DNA from: CAYIYO01 sp964367715
GTDB lineage: Bacteria > Chlamydiota > Chlamydiia > Chlamydiales > Criblamydiaceae
NCBI GenBank assembly: GCA_964367715.1
Contig: CAYIYO010000007.1
Location: forward strand, 1 to 49,322
DNA: 49,322 nt
Reading direction: 5' to 3'
Shown in pieces: positions 32,546-40,474 of the stretch. A program made the translations under genes and the position numbers. The notes beneath the pieces are model-generated. The model saw only the letters and a list, made by a program, of their open reading frames with translations, was not told the origin of the DNA and searched no databases. The first letter of the stretch is position 1, and the number at the start of each line of letters is the position of its first letter.

Positions 32546-34015
32546 ATGGTACCAATGTTAGAAGAACAAAATTTTATTCGGCAGCTCATTGATGCATCAG
32601 TTGCCGCAGGTCGAAAGTTACAGAATCCGCAGACAGGATTGCTCCACTTTAATCATCAACTTCCTGTCGAAGAAGTCGCGGTGACAATTCCTCTCCTGGA
32701 AAATTTCTTATTTGTGTTAGCGCTATGTCGCAGTCGCGTAGGGGATCATGTACAAGAGGCAAAACAGCTTCTCAGTCAACTTCTTAACTTTCAGTTATGT
32801 GACAACTCATTATTTGATGGAAATTTCCCTCTCTATCTTCACGAATATCCTCTCTGTAACGATCGCACTTTGGGGTGCAGCATCCTTCCCATCTTTTGCC
32901 GTTTGCTTCTTGAGTTCCATGCCGTGTTAGGGACATCCCGCGTCGCCGAACTGGAAGCGGCTGCAGAGCGATTGATCGTTCATGGCTTCCGCACACACGA
33001 AGAAAAAGCCCTTCCACTACGTGCGGCCTTACAGTTGGCAGTGGCCTCTATGGTTTTAGGCAAACGTTGGAAGCGACAAGACTTTGTAGAAAAGGGGAAG
33101 GTGCTACAAGACACAATAATTAAGGAAGCTCCTACTTTTGCTTGGGGTTCTCCGGAAGAGTTGGGATATTTGTTAACAACACTAGGAATTTTGTATCCAT
33201 CGCTGAGTGACAGTCCATGGAAAAACTTTAATGGCTACGTGAGACAGACCTATCATCCTACTCTCGGCTGCTACGCAGGCCCTATCCTACAAGGACACCA
33301 ATCCGGAGCTGAGCCGCAACCGACGCTCTACGATCTTTTCTTTTCTCAGTATTCAGAAAAACTTCTTACACGTGCAAAAGAGACTCCTCTTCTCCTTTTA
33401 AACGGAGCACTGGTCTACGAAATGCCAGGATTAATCCCAGAGGAAGGAGGGAACGGAACGCTCGACATTGAAGGCTATCATACCTCTTTCACCAAAGGGT
33501 TTAATCACTGTGTGAGCGTTGTTTCGGGGGGCAAAGAAATTAAGCATCCTCGCTGGAAAGGAATACAAGACTTTTTATTCCTTTGGAAAGATAAAGAGTG
33601 TCTCCACTCTTTTGTTGGACAACGTGGAGGCACGCTAGTGGTGGCACAAGGGAATGGCTCAAATCAGTACGTCGTTACTTTTGTGTTGGCAGAAGGTGAA
33701 GAAGAGGTCGATTTCTATCTAGACAAAGGACAAGGATGTGCGATCCACGTTGATGACATTTGCGCCAACAGCTTCCTCCTCAACGAAAAGGTCTCTTTCA
33801 AAAGTCGGTCGATGGAAATATCGGTTCAATTTGAGCAGCTTGAAGGGGAAGGCGGCTTCCGTGGTCATGTCATGTTAGGAAATCGTCCTTGCCAACTTGA
33901 ATTAAAAGGGCAAAAGCGGTTCAATGCGTATGATTGGAGAATCTTCTTGCGGCGCTTGCATGGCAAGGGATCCTGCACCATTAAAGCCACGATAACTTTT
34001 GAACAGGTTGAATGA
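32546..34015 (+). CDS. Hypothetical protein with alpha-toroid and beta-sandwich-like layout
   Basis: A 489-residue protein not recognised by motif. The N-terminal 280 residues are alpha-helical with repeated hydrophobic helices; from about 290 it is beta-rich (HPRWKGIQDFLFLW, LVVAQGNGSNQYVVTF, SFKSRSMEISVQFEQL). There is no signal peptide. The shape recalls the CT266-like protein at 22978 (helical toroid then beta domain), but sequence similarity is not visible by eye. Its stop overlaps the start of the pseudokinase gene (ATGA), so the two are co-translated. Confidence 0.55.
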   Translation: MVPMLEEQNFIRQLIDASVAAGRKLQNPQTGLLHFNHQLPVEEVAVTIPLLENFLFVLALCRSRVGDHVQEAKQLLSQLLNFQLCDNSLFDGNFPLYLHEYPLCNDRTLGCSILPIFCRLLLEFHAVLGTSRVAELEAAAERLIVHGFRTHEEKALPLRAALQLAVASMVLGKRWKRQDFVEKGKVLQDTIIKEAPTFAWGSPEELGYLLTTLGILYPSLSDSPWKNFNGYVRQTYHPTLGCYAGPILQGHQSGAEPQPTLYDLFFSQYSEKLLTRAKETPLLLLNGALVYEMPGLIPEEGGNGTLDIEGYHTSFTKGFNHCVSVVSGGKEIKHPRWKGIQDFLFLWKDKECLHSFVGQRGGTLVVAQGNGSNQYVVTFVLAEGEEEVDFYLDKGQGCAIHVDDICANSFLLNEKVSFKSRSMEISVQFEQLEGEGGFRGHVMLGNRPCQLELKGQKRFNAYDWRIFLRRLHGKGSCTIKATITFEQVE

Positions 34016-35421
34016 TTCAACGTATCCAACTCGCTCTAGAAACACCGATTGGTTTTTTTCTTATTGTGTTGTTCGGGCTTTTACTGGCTCTTTTGTGTGT
34101 CTATGGTATCATGGCCTTACGCATCCGTCAAAGAGACGTTTACCGTTATCGCCATGCACGCTATTTTGAGGCTGCGGAAAAAGCAGCGACAGGATACCGC
34201 TTTATCGGTCAGCATCACGGCAGCTTTTTTGGCCGCGAAACGCAGGTAAGGGATCAAAAAGAGCGTCGCGCCCTTTGCATCATCCTACCACCAGAAATGG
34301 CGACCACGGACTGTTGTGATCGTTTTGGTCGATTTCTTGATGCCCGCGAAGGACGCTGGCCCTGCCACCTTGCTTCCTATTCTTTTGTCGATTGCAACCA
34401 TCGCTTCGTTACGATTCAGCAGGGGCTTTTATCCTCCGAAGCCACTCCTTTAATGTCTCTAACAGCTTACGTAAAAGACAAATACTTCACCACGATTGAC
34501 AAAGAAAAGGTGCTAATGACGATTGCCCACACAATGGCAGATCTTCACACCTCACACATCAATACCGGAGAAACGCTTTATCACGGATTTCTGCTTCCGG
34601 CCACGATTTTTATCGAAAGAGACGCCGCGCATCGTCTCTCCCATCTAACAATCGCAGATACAGGTTTTGTCTTTGCTATGGGTCCAGCCGCATTCTACCA
34701 GCGGACACAACAGTTAGCGCGAGGAAAAATTCCGCTGGAAAAATACCGAAGAGAGGAGCTTCTCTCGCAAATCGCCATGCTCGCCCCAGAGCAAAGAGAG
34801 GAGAAAAGAGTCAATACAGTCGGACCCGCTGCCGACTTTTTTGCATTCGGAACCCTCGCTCTTCTTCTGTTTACTGGAAACAACACTTGGACAGCCCCCA
34901 AGTGGGAGCGCGTTCCTTCGCGATGGCGCCCTTTTCTTGAGCGGTGCCTTCAAGACAATCCTTCCGAACGCCCACGCGACTTTAATGAATTAGGGGAGTG
35001 GGTGGAAGATCCCGATGTTGCCTTGACAGTACAAGAAGGAGACTCTCTTTTTACGGCATCAACGCCCCTGCAGAAAGAACAAAAAGAGATTTCCTCTCTA
35101 TTAGCAGCGCTTCAACGGACGCCGCAAGAAAATGAGCAGCACAAAAAAATACGCCGCAAAGCAGGCGAAGAGCGTTCGTTTAGCGACTGTGTCTTGGCTG
35201 GCGCCTCAGCAATGAAAATGTCTCGCTGGGAAGTCGCTAAGCAACACTACGAAGCAGCAACAGTACTCGAAGAAAATCATCCAGATGTGCTTATTAAGCT
35301 CGCCGTCTGTGTCTACGAATTAGGTGACATGCACGCAGCAGAAATGTATGTTAATTCTGCTCAAGCGCTGGATCCATCAGCGTCGAGCATCTTTCAACAA
35401 CAGATCGCCTTCCGCATTTAA
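34012..35421 (+). CDS. Membrane-anchored pseudokinase with C-terminal TPR-like repeats
   Basis: A 469-residue protein. One N-terminal membrane helix (about 15-37) is followed by a region resembling a protein-kinase fold: MADLHTSHINTGETLYHGFLLPATIFI aligns with the HRDxKPxNI catalytic loop but the catalytic Asp is replaced; LTIADTGFVF stands for DFG; DFFAFGTLALLLFTG and WRPFLERCLQDNPSERP match the C-lobe. Key catalytic residues are missing, so it is probably a pseudokinase. Residues about 395-465 (WEVAKQHYEAATVLEENHPDVLIKLAVCVYELGDMHAAEMY) form TPR-like repeats. It is coupled to the upstream hypothetical gene. The function is unknown. Confidence 0.65.
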   Translation: MIQRIQLALETPIGFFLIVLFGLLLALLCVYGIMALRIRQRDVYRYRHARYFEAAEKAATGYRFIGQHHGSFFGRETQVRDQKERRALCIILPPEMATTDCCDRFGRFLDAREGRWPCHLASYSFVDCNHRFVTIQQGLLSSEATPLMSLTAYVKDKYFTTIDKEKVLMTIAHTMADLHTSHINTGETLYHGFLLPATIFIERDAAHRLSHLTIADTGFVFAMGPAAFYQRTQQLARGKIPLEKYRREELLSQIAMLAPEQREEKRVNTVGPAADFFAFGTLALLLFTGNNTWTAPKWERVPSRWRPFLERCLQDNPSERPRDFNELGEWVEDPDVALTVQEGDSLFTASTPLQKEQKEISSLLAALQRTPQENEQHKKIRRKAGEERSFSDCVLAGASAMKMSRWEVAKQHYEAATVLEENHPDVLIKLAVCVYELGDMHAAEMYVNSAQALDPSASSIFQQQIAFRI

Positions 35422-35460
35422 TTACTCCCAGACCGTAGATTTCTCCAATCTGCAGAAGAG

Positions 35461-36351
35461 CTATTTGCTGCTGCTGACAGCAATGCCCATTCCGTGTAGC
35501 CCATTGTCGACATAGAGAGTCGTTCCCGTAATTGCCGAGGCTAAAGGCGATAATAAAAAGGCTGCCGTATTCCCCACTTCTTCTGCTTCCAACGCTTTTG
35601 TTAGCGGAGCATTCGCCACAGAATAGTCGATCATCTGTTCGATAAATCCAATCGCTTTCGCCGCACGACTTGGCAACGGTCCTGCAGAGATGGTATTAAT
35701 GCGGATTCCCCACTTGCGTCCCGCTTCAAAAGCTAGTGTGCGCGTATCACTCTCTAAAGCAGCTTTGGCAGAGCTCATTCCCCCCCCATATCCGGGCACG
35801 GCACGCTCGCCAGCAATGTATGTCAAGGAAAGGGTCGCTCCCCCTGCATTGATCAAAGGACCAAAATGCTGCAATAAGCTAACAAAAGAGTAGGAGGATG
35901 CACTAACAGCGGCAAGGTACCCATTTCTCGAGGTCTCAAGTAATGGTTTAGATACCTCAGGGCCATTGGCAAGGCTATGTACAAGAATATCAATCGATCC
36001 ATATTCATTTTTCACCTGCTCTGCGACTTCTGAAACGGTATAATGTGAGGCATCGAGGTAACGTTTGTTCTCCCGGATCTCTGCAGGTACCTGATCAGGG
36101 GTGTCAAATGCAGCATCCAGTGCGTACACCTTTTTTATCTGCATCAATGTTCCATCACTTAGCTGTCGCGACGCATCGAATTTTCCTTTCTCTAAGTTGG
36201 TAAGAAAAATTTTCATTAAAGGAGTCCACGTGCCAATCAATATCTCCGCACCACATTCTGCCAACGCCTTAGCAATCGCCCAGCCAAATCCCTGATCATC
36301 CCCAATGCCCGCAATAAATGCACGTTTGCCTTTAAGATCTATCTTTAACAT
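35461..36351 (-). CDS. fabI: Enoyl-ACP reductase, plant/chlamydial FabI type
   Basis: A 296-residue NADH-dependent enzyme for the last step of fatty-acid elongation. The N-terminus LKGKRAFIAGIGDDQGFGWAIAKAL is the FabI Rossmann fold; GYGGGMSSAKAALESDTRTLAFEAG contains the active-site Tyr and Lys in the spacing shared by plant plastid and chlamydial enzymes; TISAGPLPSRAA follows. The ATG at 36351 is taken because GGAG lies six bases upstream; another ATG is directly before it and an in-frame TTG further upstream. It converges on the pseudokinase gene with 39 bases between. Confidence 0.95.
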   Translation of the reverse strand: MLKIDLKGKRAFIAGIGDDQGFGWAIAKALAECGAEILIGTWTPLMKIFLTNLEKGKFDASRQLSDGTLMQIKKVYALDAAFDTPDQVPAEIRENKRYLDASHYTVSEVAEQVKNEYGSIDILVHSLANGPEVSKPLLETSRNGYLAAVSASSYSFVSLLQHFGPLINAGGATLSLTYIAGERAVPGYGGGMSSAKAALESDTRTLAFEAGRKWGIRINTISAGPLPSRAAKAIGFIEQMIDYSVANAPLTKALEAEEVGNTAAFLLSPLASAITGTTLYVDNGLHGMGIAVSSSK

Positions 36352-36469
36352 CATTCGCTCCTTCAATGGCTATCATTCTCCGATTAGTATAGGGGGCGCT
36401 CAGAAAAAAAAGCTACTGTGATTTTTTTTGTTTGTGATAGCATGGACTTTTAAAAATGGAAATTTTTTT

Positions 36470-37444
36470 ATGAATCCGATACAGAATCTAAAGTTGAAAT
36501 GGACCAAGCGCGCCGCTTATTTCCTAGCGTTGTCTCTATTTTTATACGGAATCAACCTTATTTATTATCAGACGACGGACGGATTTCTACTCAGCAACAT
36601 CACCTCCGATTTCACATATGATCCAAGATGGGAGACACGCGCCCTATCTCCAGATGAACAGAACGCTCTATCAACAATCCTACAACAGCCTTACCGTTAT
36701 TTAGGGAAAGGATGCCAATCCTATGTGTTCGGAAGCGAAGACGGGAAATATGTAATAAAATTTTTTAAATACCAGCGGTTCCGTCCAAAGCCTTGGGGCT
36801 ATTATGTCGACTTTCTTCCAGGAATGAAAACTTACCTCCGCAACAAAGAAGCCTTTAAGAAAAAAAAACGGGAAGGTGTCTTTGAAAGCTGGAAGCTCGC
36901 ACACAATAAACTGTCCGGTGAAACAGGAGTTGTCTATGTTCACCTAAATAAAACACACGGACAACATGGATCCTTTATTTTTTATGATAAATTGGGGATC
37001 AAGCACGAAATCAACTTAGACAATTTCGAGTTTATGGTCCAAAAGCAAGCAAAAATGTTGTGCGATGAAATCGATGGTCTGATGGGGAAAGGAAAAGATT
37101 CTCTTGCTGATGCATTGTTAGGAAATCTCCTCGATCGCCTTCTGTCAGAGTACCACCGTGGGTTTGCCGATAATGACCATGCCCTCATGCAAAATACAGG
37201 GGTCTATGAAGGAACTCCTATCCATGTCGATGTGGGCCAATTTGCGGAAGACGAGAGCATCAAAAATCCCGATTTCTACCTCCAAGAGCTCTATACGAAA
37301 ACATATAAATTTCGCCTATGGCTCAAAGAAAAGCACCCTTCCCTTGCCCAGTCCTTTGACAAAAGATTGGAATCCCTATACGGGGAAAAGTTTTCTAATA
37401 TGCAGCCGCATTGGAGAAATAAGATGGAAATATTTCAGGACTAA
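36470..37444 (+). CDS. Membrane-anchored hypothetical protein with kinase-like features
   Basis: About 324 residues. A hydrophobic segment at about 15-35 (AYFLALSLFLYGINLIYY) anchors it. YLGKGCQSYVFGSEDGKYVIKFFK (about residues 77-100) resembles a protein-kinase glycine loop followed by a Val-Ile-Lys, and GTPIHVDVGQF near residue 255 could stand for the DFG segment, after an NDHALMQN stretch. No HRD motif is visible. I do not recognise the family beyond this. The ATG at 36470 is preferred to a TTG 14 codons upstream; the Shine-Dalgarno is weak. RidA follows three bases after the stop, so they are probably co-transcribed. Confidence 0.5.
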   Translation: MNPIQNLKLKWTKRAAYFLALSLFLYGINLIYYQTTDGFLLSNITSDFTYDPRWETRALSPDEQNALSTILQQPYRYLGKGCQSYVFGSEDGKYVIKFFKYQRFRPKPWGYYVDFLPGMKTYLRNKEAFKKKKREGVFESWKLAHNKLSGETGVVYVHLNKTHGQHGSFIFYDKLGIKHEINLDNFEFMVQKQAKMLCDEIDGLMGKGKDSLADALLGNLLDRLLSEYHRGFADNDHALMQNTGVYEGTPIHVDVGQFAEDESIKNPDFYLQELYTKTYKFRLWLKEKHPSLAQSFDKRLESLYGEKFSNMQPHWRNKMEIFQD

Positions 37445-37446
37445 AC

Positions 37447-37836
37447 ATGAAAAAAATTGAAACAGCACATGCCCCCGCTGCATCCGGCCCCTACTCTCAG
37501 GCTGTCGCCTTAGAAAGCGGAAAACGGCTACTTTTTGTTTCAGGACAGCTGCCGATCGATCCAAACACAGGGAAAGTAATAGAGGGGGATATCGCGACTT
37601 TGACAGCTAGGGTTCTTGATAATATGGAGGCAATCCTACGGGCTGCCGGTTCCGAACTGAAAAAAGTGCTCCGGGTAGAGGTCTTTCTAATCGATTTAAA
37701 CACCGATTTCGCGGAAATGAACGAAGTTTATCATCAATATTTTGATTTTGAAGTCGCCCCTGCCCGTCAAACCCTCCAAGTGGCAGGCCTTCCCCTAGGC
37801 GTGCGCATTGAAATCTCTTGTATCGCCTGGATATAA
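37447..37836 (+). CDS. ridA: RidA family reactive intermediate/imine deaminase
   Basis: A 129-residue protein that hydrolyses reactive enamine/imine intermediates of amino-acid metabolism. Family motifs: AHAPAASGPYSQAV at the N-terminus, LLFVSGQLPIDPNTGK, and PARQTLQVAGLPLGVRIEI near the C-terminus with the catalytic Arg. Length is standard for the homotrimer. Its last 98 bases (37739-37836) are duplicated at 38837-38934 as part of a tandem duplication, so a 3' pseudogene copy lies downstream. Confidence 0.95.
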   Translation: MKKIETAHAPAASGPYSQAVALESGKRLLFVSGQLPIDPNTGKVIEGDIATLTARVLDNMEAILRAAGSELKKVLRVEVFLIDLNTDFAEMNEVYHQYFDFEVAPARQTLQVAGLPLGVRIEISCIAWI

Positions 37837-37931
37837 TCCTAATCTATTTTTTTGTATAAATTTAAGGCGATCTTTATTGGTTTTTATCAATTAATGTGTT
37901 ATTATTACTTTATGAATTTAATTTTAATATA

Positions 37932-37948
37932 TAACGCAACTTGCGTTA
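37932..37948. promoter_or_regulatory. Perfect TAACGCAACTTGCGTTA palindrome upstream of an Inc-like gene
   Basis: An 8-1-8 perfect inverted repeat lies 17 bases before the ATG at 37966, a typical place for a repressor operator near a start. A degenerate version lies before the gene at 174, and the equivalent site before the paralog at 39041 has lost about ten bases (TTTGCAACTAAGG). Function as operator is inferred. Confidence 0.4.
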
Positions 37949-37965
37949 ACTAAGGAAAAATTTTT

Positions 37966-38616
37966 ATGGCTACTATTACAGGATCGTCATCATCTATCCA
38001 AGAGACTTTTGAACAATTAAGAGGGAGAATAGAAGCAAGGAATCCCTATCTTAGTGAACAAGAAGTGGGAAGTGCGTATGTCATAACTTCGGATGGGAGA
38101 AAACCTGCAACTGAAAGAATAAGAGAGATAACCAACTTAGGCATCAATATTTTAAAGGTAACTCCTGGTGAACTACAAAAATTAGGCATACATTTAGAAG
38201 GAGGGCATACAGAGAGCGATCTTCATGGATGGAATGATGAGCTGAAAAAGATGGACTCCGAGAGGTCTCGACTATTTGAATCTATACATATTGCTTTTTT
38301 TGGCGTTCCTGTCATAGGTGCGGCAATCTATGGATTGAGCGCCGTGGTCTTGCTAGTAATGGCAGTTGCGGTACAAATTTTAGTGTCTCCTTCGTTGGTT
38401 ATTTTAGGAACGGTTTTAGGATGCTGCGCTTTTGGGGGGGTCGTGTTAGGCTTTGGGGTCGCGATCGGTGGGCCTATAGTGGCACATTTTATGCAGAAAA
38501 AATTTACTGAACTAGGTGAAAAAATAAAGCCCTTGAAAGATGAATTTATCAATCAAGAAGAAGAATTTGCACGAATTGTTTCTGCTGAATTGAAAAATCC
38601 GAGAGTACTTGATTAA
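37966..38616 (+). CDS. Inc-like membrane protein, paralog 1
   Basis: A 216-residue protein with a bilobed hydrophobic domain at about residues 105-180 flanked by charged helical regions, the layout of predicted inclusion membrane proteins. The N-terminal half resembles paralog 2 at 39041 strongly (TPGELQKLGI...DLHGWNDELKKM versus TPGELQELGI...DFHGWSDELKKM). It ends about 15-20 residues before the homologous end of paralog 2, exactly where repeat B begins, so the tail was probably lost. AAGGA lies 9-13 bases before the ATG. Confidence 0.65.
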   Translation: MATITGSSSSIQETFEQLRGRIEARNPYLSEQEVGSAYVITSDGRKPATERIREITNLGINILKVTPGELQKLGIHLEGGHTESDLHGWNDELKKMDSERSRLFESIHIAFFGVPVIGAAIYGLSAVVLLVMAVAVQILVSPSLVILGTVLGCCAFGGVVLGFGVAIGGPIVAHFMQKKFTELGEKIKPLKDEFINQEEEFARIVSAELKNPRVLD

Positions 38617-38695
38617 AAATGCCAAACTCCAGCATAGCTATCGCGATGAAAACCTTATCAAAAGTACCGTGATAATTTTATACGCAACTTGGGTT
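38616..38695. repeat. Repeat B, copy 2, inside the duplicated Inc locus
   Basis: Matches 70-149 and ends in TACGCAACTTGGGTT. It starts at the last base of paralog 1. Directly after it comes AAATTGGATAGAG, which in the second unit belongs to the coding tail of paralog 2. So the upstream region of one Inc-like gene is joined to the tail of another, as expected from a deletion of a gene body. Confidence 0.65.
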
Positions 38696-38727
38696 TCCTA
38701 AATTGGATAGAGGGCTATTTGTTGATG

Positions 38728-38766
38728 AAAAAAAAGCGGTGCTACGAAACTAGCGCCGCTTTTTTT
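38728..38766. terminator. Intrinsic terminator, unit 1
   Basis: AAAAAAAAGCGG / CCGCTTTTTTT hairpin, A-tract and T-tract on both sides, so it can work in both directions. Duplicated at 39732-39770. Confidence 0.8.
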
Positions 38767-38791
38767 ATTTTGTGTGATTTTAGGTAGGGAG

Positions 38792-38836
38792 ATTATCTAA
38801 AGAGCCAAGAAAAGGAAAGTCCAATGCTTGCTCTGC
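38792..38836 (-). pseudogene. 3' fragment of the His-rich protein gene
   Basis: About 45 bases match 39797-39841, the last 15 codons of the secreted His-rich protein gene on the minus strand, with three differences in the final 12. There is no 5' part. It is a by-product of the tandem duplication. Confidence 0.7.
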
Positions 38837-38934
38837 ATTTTGATTTTGAAGTCGCCCCTGCCCGTCAAACCCTCCAAGTGGCAGGCCTTCCCCTAGGCGT
38901 GCGCATTGAAATCTCTTGTATCGCCTGGATATAA
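38837..38934 (+). pseudogene. 3' fragment of ridA
   Basis: Identical over about 98 bases to ridA codons 98 to stop (37739-37836), including the TAA. There is no start or upstream part. It marks the left end of the second duplication unit. Confidence 0.85.
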
Positions 38935-39040
38935 TCTTAATCTATCTTTTGTATAAATTTAATGCCATCTTTATTAAATTTATCAATTAATGTGTTATTA
39001 TTAATTTATAATTTTAATTTGCAACTAAGGGGTGGTTTGT

Positions 39041-39751
39041 ATGAGTATTAATATAAGATCGGCATTTATTAAAGAGGACTTTGAACAATTTAAAAATAAA
39101 ATAAACGCAAGGCCGGATAGCTGCGTTACCGAAGAAAAAGTGAAGGCGGCGTATTTGAACATTTCGGGTGCAAGGGATCATAAAATTAATGCTGCACAAA
39201 AAAGAATAAAGGAGATAGAGGCCACAGGCATCAAGATTTGTAAATTAACTCCTGGTGAACTACAAGAATTAGGCATATATTTACAAGCACCGCATACAGT
39301 GAGCGATTTTCATGGATGGAGTGATGAGCTGAAAAAGATGGAGTCCAAGAGATCTCAACTATTGGATTCTAAGGAAGCTGCTTTTTGTAGCGCTCCTTTC
39401 ATGGGTGTGGTAATCGTTGCATTAACCGTTTTTCTAGCCGGATTCGTGCTACCATATGTAGCGACTACTGCCGGGTTTATTGTATTAGGCGTCCTTGGGG
39501 GTGCGATTTTACTAGGCTTTGGGCTAATGCTCGGTGGGTGTATAGTCGGAATTTTTATCGAGAAAAAAATTACTGAATTAGATGAAAAAATAAATCCCTT
39601 GAAAGAGCAATTTATCCAACAAGAAAAAGAATTTGCAAAAAATATTTCTGCTGAATTGAGAAGTCGGAGACAACGTGATCAAACATCGCTATCGGAAATT
39701 CTTAAATTGGATAGAGCGCAAGTTGTTGATGAAAAAAAAGCGGTGCGATGA
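39041..39751 (+). CDS. Inc-like membrane protein, paralog 2
   Basis: A 236-residue protein with a bilobed hydrophobic domain (about residues 120-180: FMGVVIVALTVFLAGFVLPY and FIVLGVLGGAILLGFGL) flanked by charged helices. It is a paralog of 37966, divergent mainly in the N-terminal 50 residues and in the membrane domain. The ATG at 39041 is preferred because AAGGGG lies eight bases upstream; a GTG three codons earlier is in frame. The gene runs over the terminator stem, whose left arm encodes its DEKKAV end. Confidence 0.65.
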   Translation: MSINIRSAFIKEDFEQFKNKINARPDSCVTEEKVKAAYLNISGARDHKINAAQKRIKEIEATGIKICKLTPGELQELGIYLQAPHTVSDFHGWSDELKKMESKRSQLLDSKEAAFCSAPFMGVVIVALTVFLAGFVLPYVATTAGFIVLGVLGGAILLGFGLMLGGCIVGIFIEKKITELDEKINPLKEQFIQQEKEFAKNISAELRSRRQRDQTSLSEILKLDRAQVVDEKKAVR

Positions 39752-39770
39752 AACTAGCGCCGCTTTTTTT
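39732..39770. terminator. Intrinsic terminator, unit 2 (overlaps the coding end)
   Basis: AAAAAAAAGCGG / CCGCTTTTTTT. The left arm lies inside the last codons of paralog 2. On the minus strand it lies after the His-rich gene and can terminate that too. Confidence 0.8.
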
Positions 39771-39796
39771 ATTTTGTGTGATTTTAGGTAGGGAGA

Positions 39797-40114
39797 TTAT
39801 CTAAAGAGCCAAGAAAAGGAAAGTCCAATGGTTGGTCTGCAGACAGGACGTTGGTAATAGGTCGTGTGATGGTGATGGTGGTGGTGCTCTTCAACATAAA
39901 CGACTTCTTCGACGTAGCGAGGCTCTTGAAGAACCACAACACGTGAAGGGGTGCGTTCGTAAACAGGGACGTATGTTTCCCGGTAGTAAGGGCGTTGTTG
40001 AACAATCACAGTTTCTGTTCGATGAGGAGGGCGGCAATGGCCCGCATCTGCTGTTGCAGCAAAGCAGCAGCTAAATAAAACGAAGGAAAACGCTATTAAT
40101 GATGTTATTTTCAT
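39797..40114 (-). CDS. Small secreted protein with a seven-histidine run
   Basis: A 105-residue protein with a signal peptide (residues 1-24, ending near ADA). The mature part is rich in Tyr, Arg, Val and His, with EEHHHHHHHTTYYQRP near residues 75-90, probably able to bind nickel, copper or zinc. No family is recognised. GGAG is nine bases before the ATG. Its last 15 codons are copied at 38792-38836. A metal-related or envelope role is a guess from composition. Confidence 0.6.
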   Translation of the reverse strand: MKITSLIAFSFVLFSCCFAATADAGHCRPPHRTETVIVQQRPYYRETYVPVYERTPSRVVVLQEPRYVEEVVYVEEHHHHHHHTTYYQRPVCRPTIGLSFSWLFR

Positions 40115-40238
40115 AATTTATATCTCCAATTAATATGGTGATTAAATTATATAATAACGGTTTATTTATTGTTACTTATTTATGCCTAAGTGAATTTAAA
40201 AAACTCCACATTCCACAGACTAGACTTGAGGATTTTTC

Positions 40239-40442
40239 AGGTCGCGGATGCGACCGAAGGATGTAGCCATAGGCGTGAGCCTGTGGTAAGGTTAAAAATA
40301 GATTACAGAGCCGCGAATGCGGCGACAGAAATTTTCTGAACCACCCTAATTTATCTGTCGCCGCATTCGCGGCTTAATTGGTTGTTTATCTTTACCACAG
40401 GCTCATGTCTGTGGTTACAGGCTTCGGTCGCATCCGCGACCT
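40239..40442. repeat. 204-bp composite palindrome built from REP-type hairpins
   Basis: The outer arms (40239-40259 and 40422-40442) pair perfectly over 21 bases; middle arms around GGCGTGAGCCTGTGGTAA pair with TTACCACAGGCTCATG; inner arms at 40309-40329 and 40354-40374 pair perfectly over 21 bases. The outer and inner arms are themselves short hairpins (GTCGCGGATGCGAC and GCCGCGAATGCGGC) with a GAT/AAT-type turn, comparable to REP units. No reading frame is seen. It occupies much of the 572-base gap 40115-40686. Confidence 0.8.
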
Positions 40443-40474
40443 AAAAAAATATTAAAACTCTAAGGTCGGGTCTT

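Larger units (their letters stand above)
37739..38836. repeat. Tandem duplication, unit 1 (1098 bp)
   Basis: From the last third of ridA, through an Inc-like gene and its hairpin, to the 3' end of a remnant of the His-rich gene. The same order recurs immediately at 38837-39841. Junction at 38836/38837 joins a His-rich gene fragment to a ridA fragment. Confidence 0.85.
38837..39841. repeat. Tandem duplication, unit 2 (1005 bp)
   Basis: Repeats the order of 37739-38836 head to tail: ridA 3' end, AT-rich leader (similar through TCAATTAATGTGTTATTATTA), Inc-like gene, hairpin, and 3' end of the His-rich gene. It is shorter mainly because it lacks repeat B copy 2. Confidence 0.85.
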
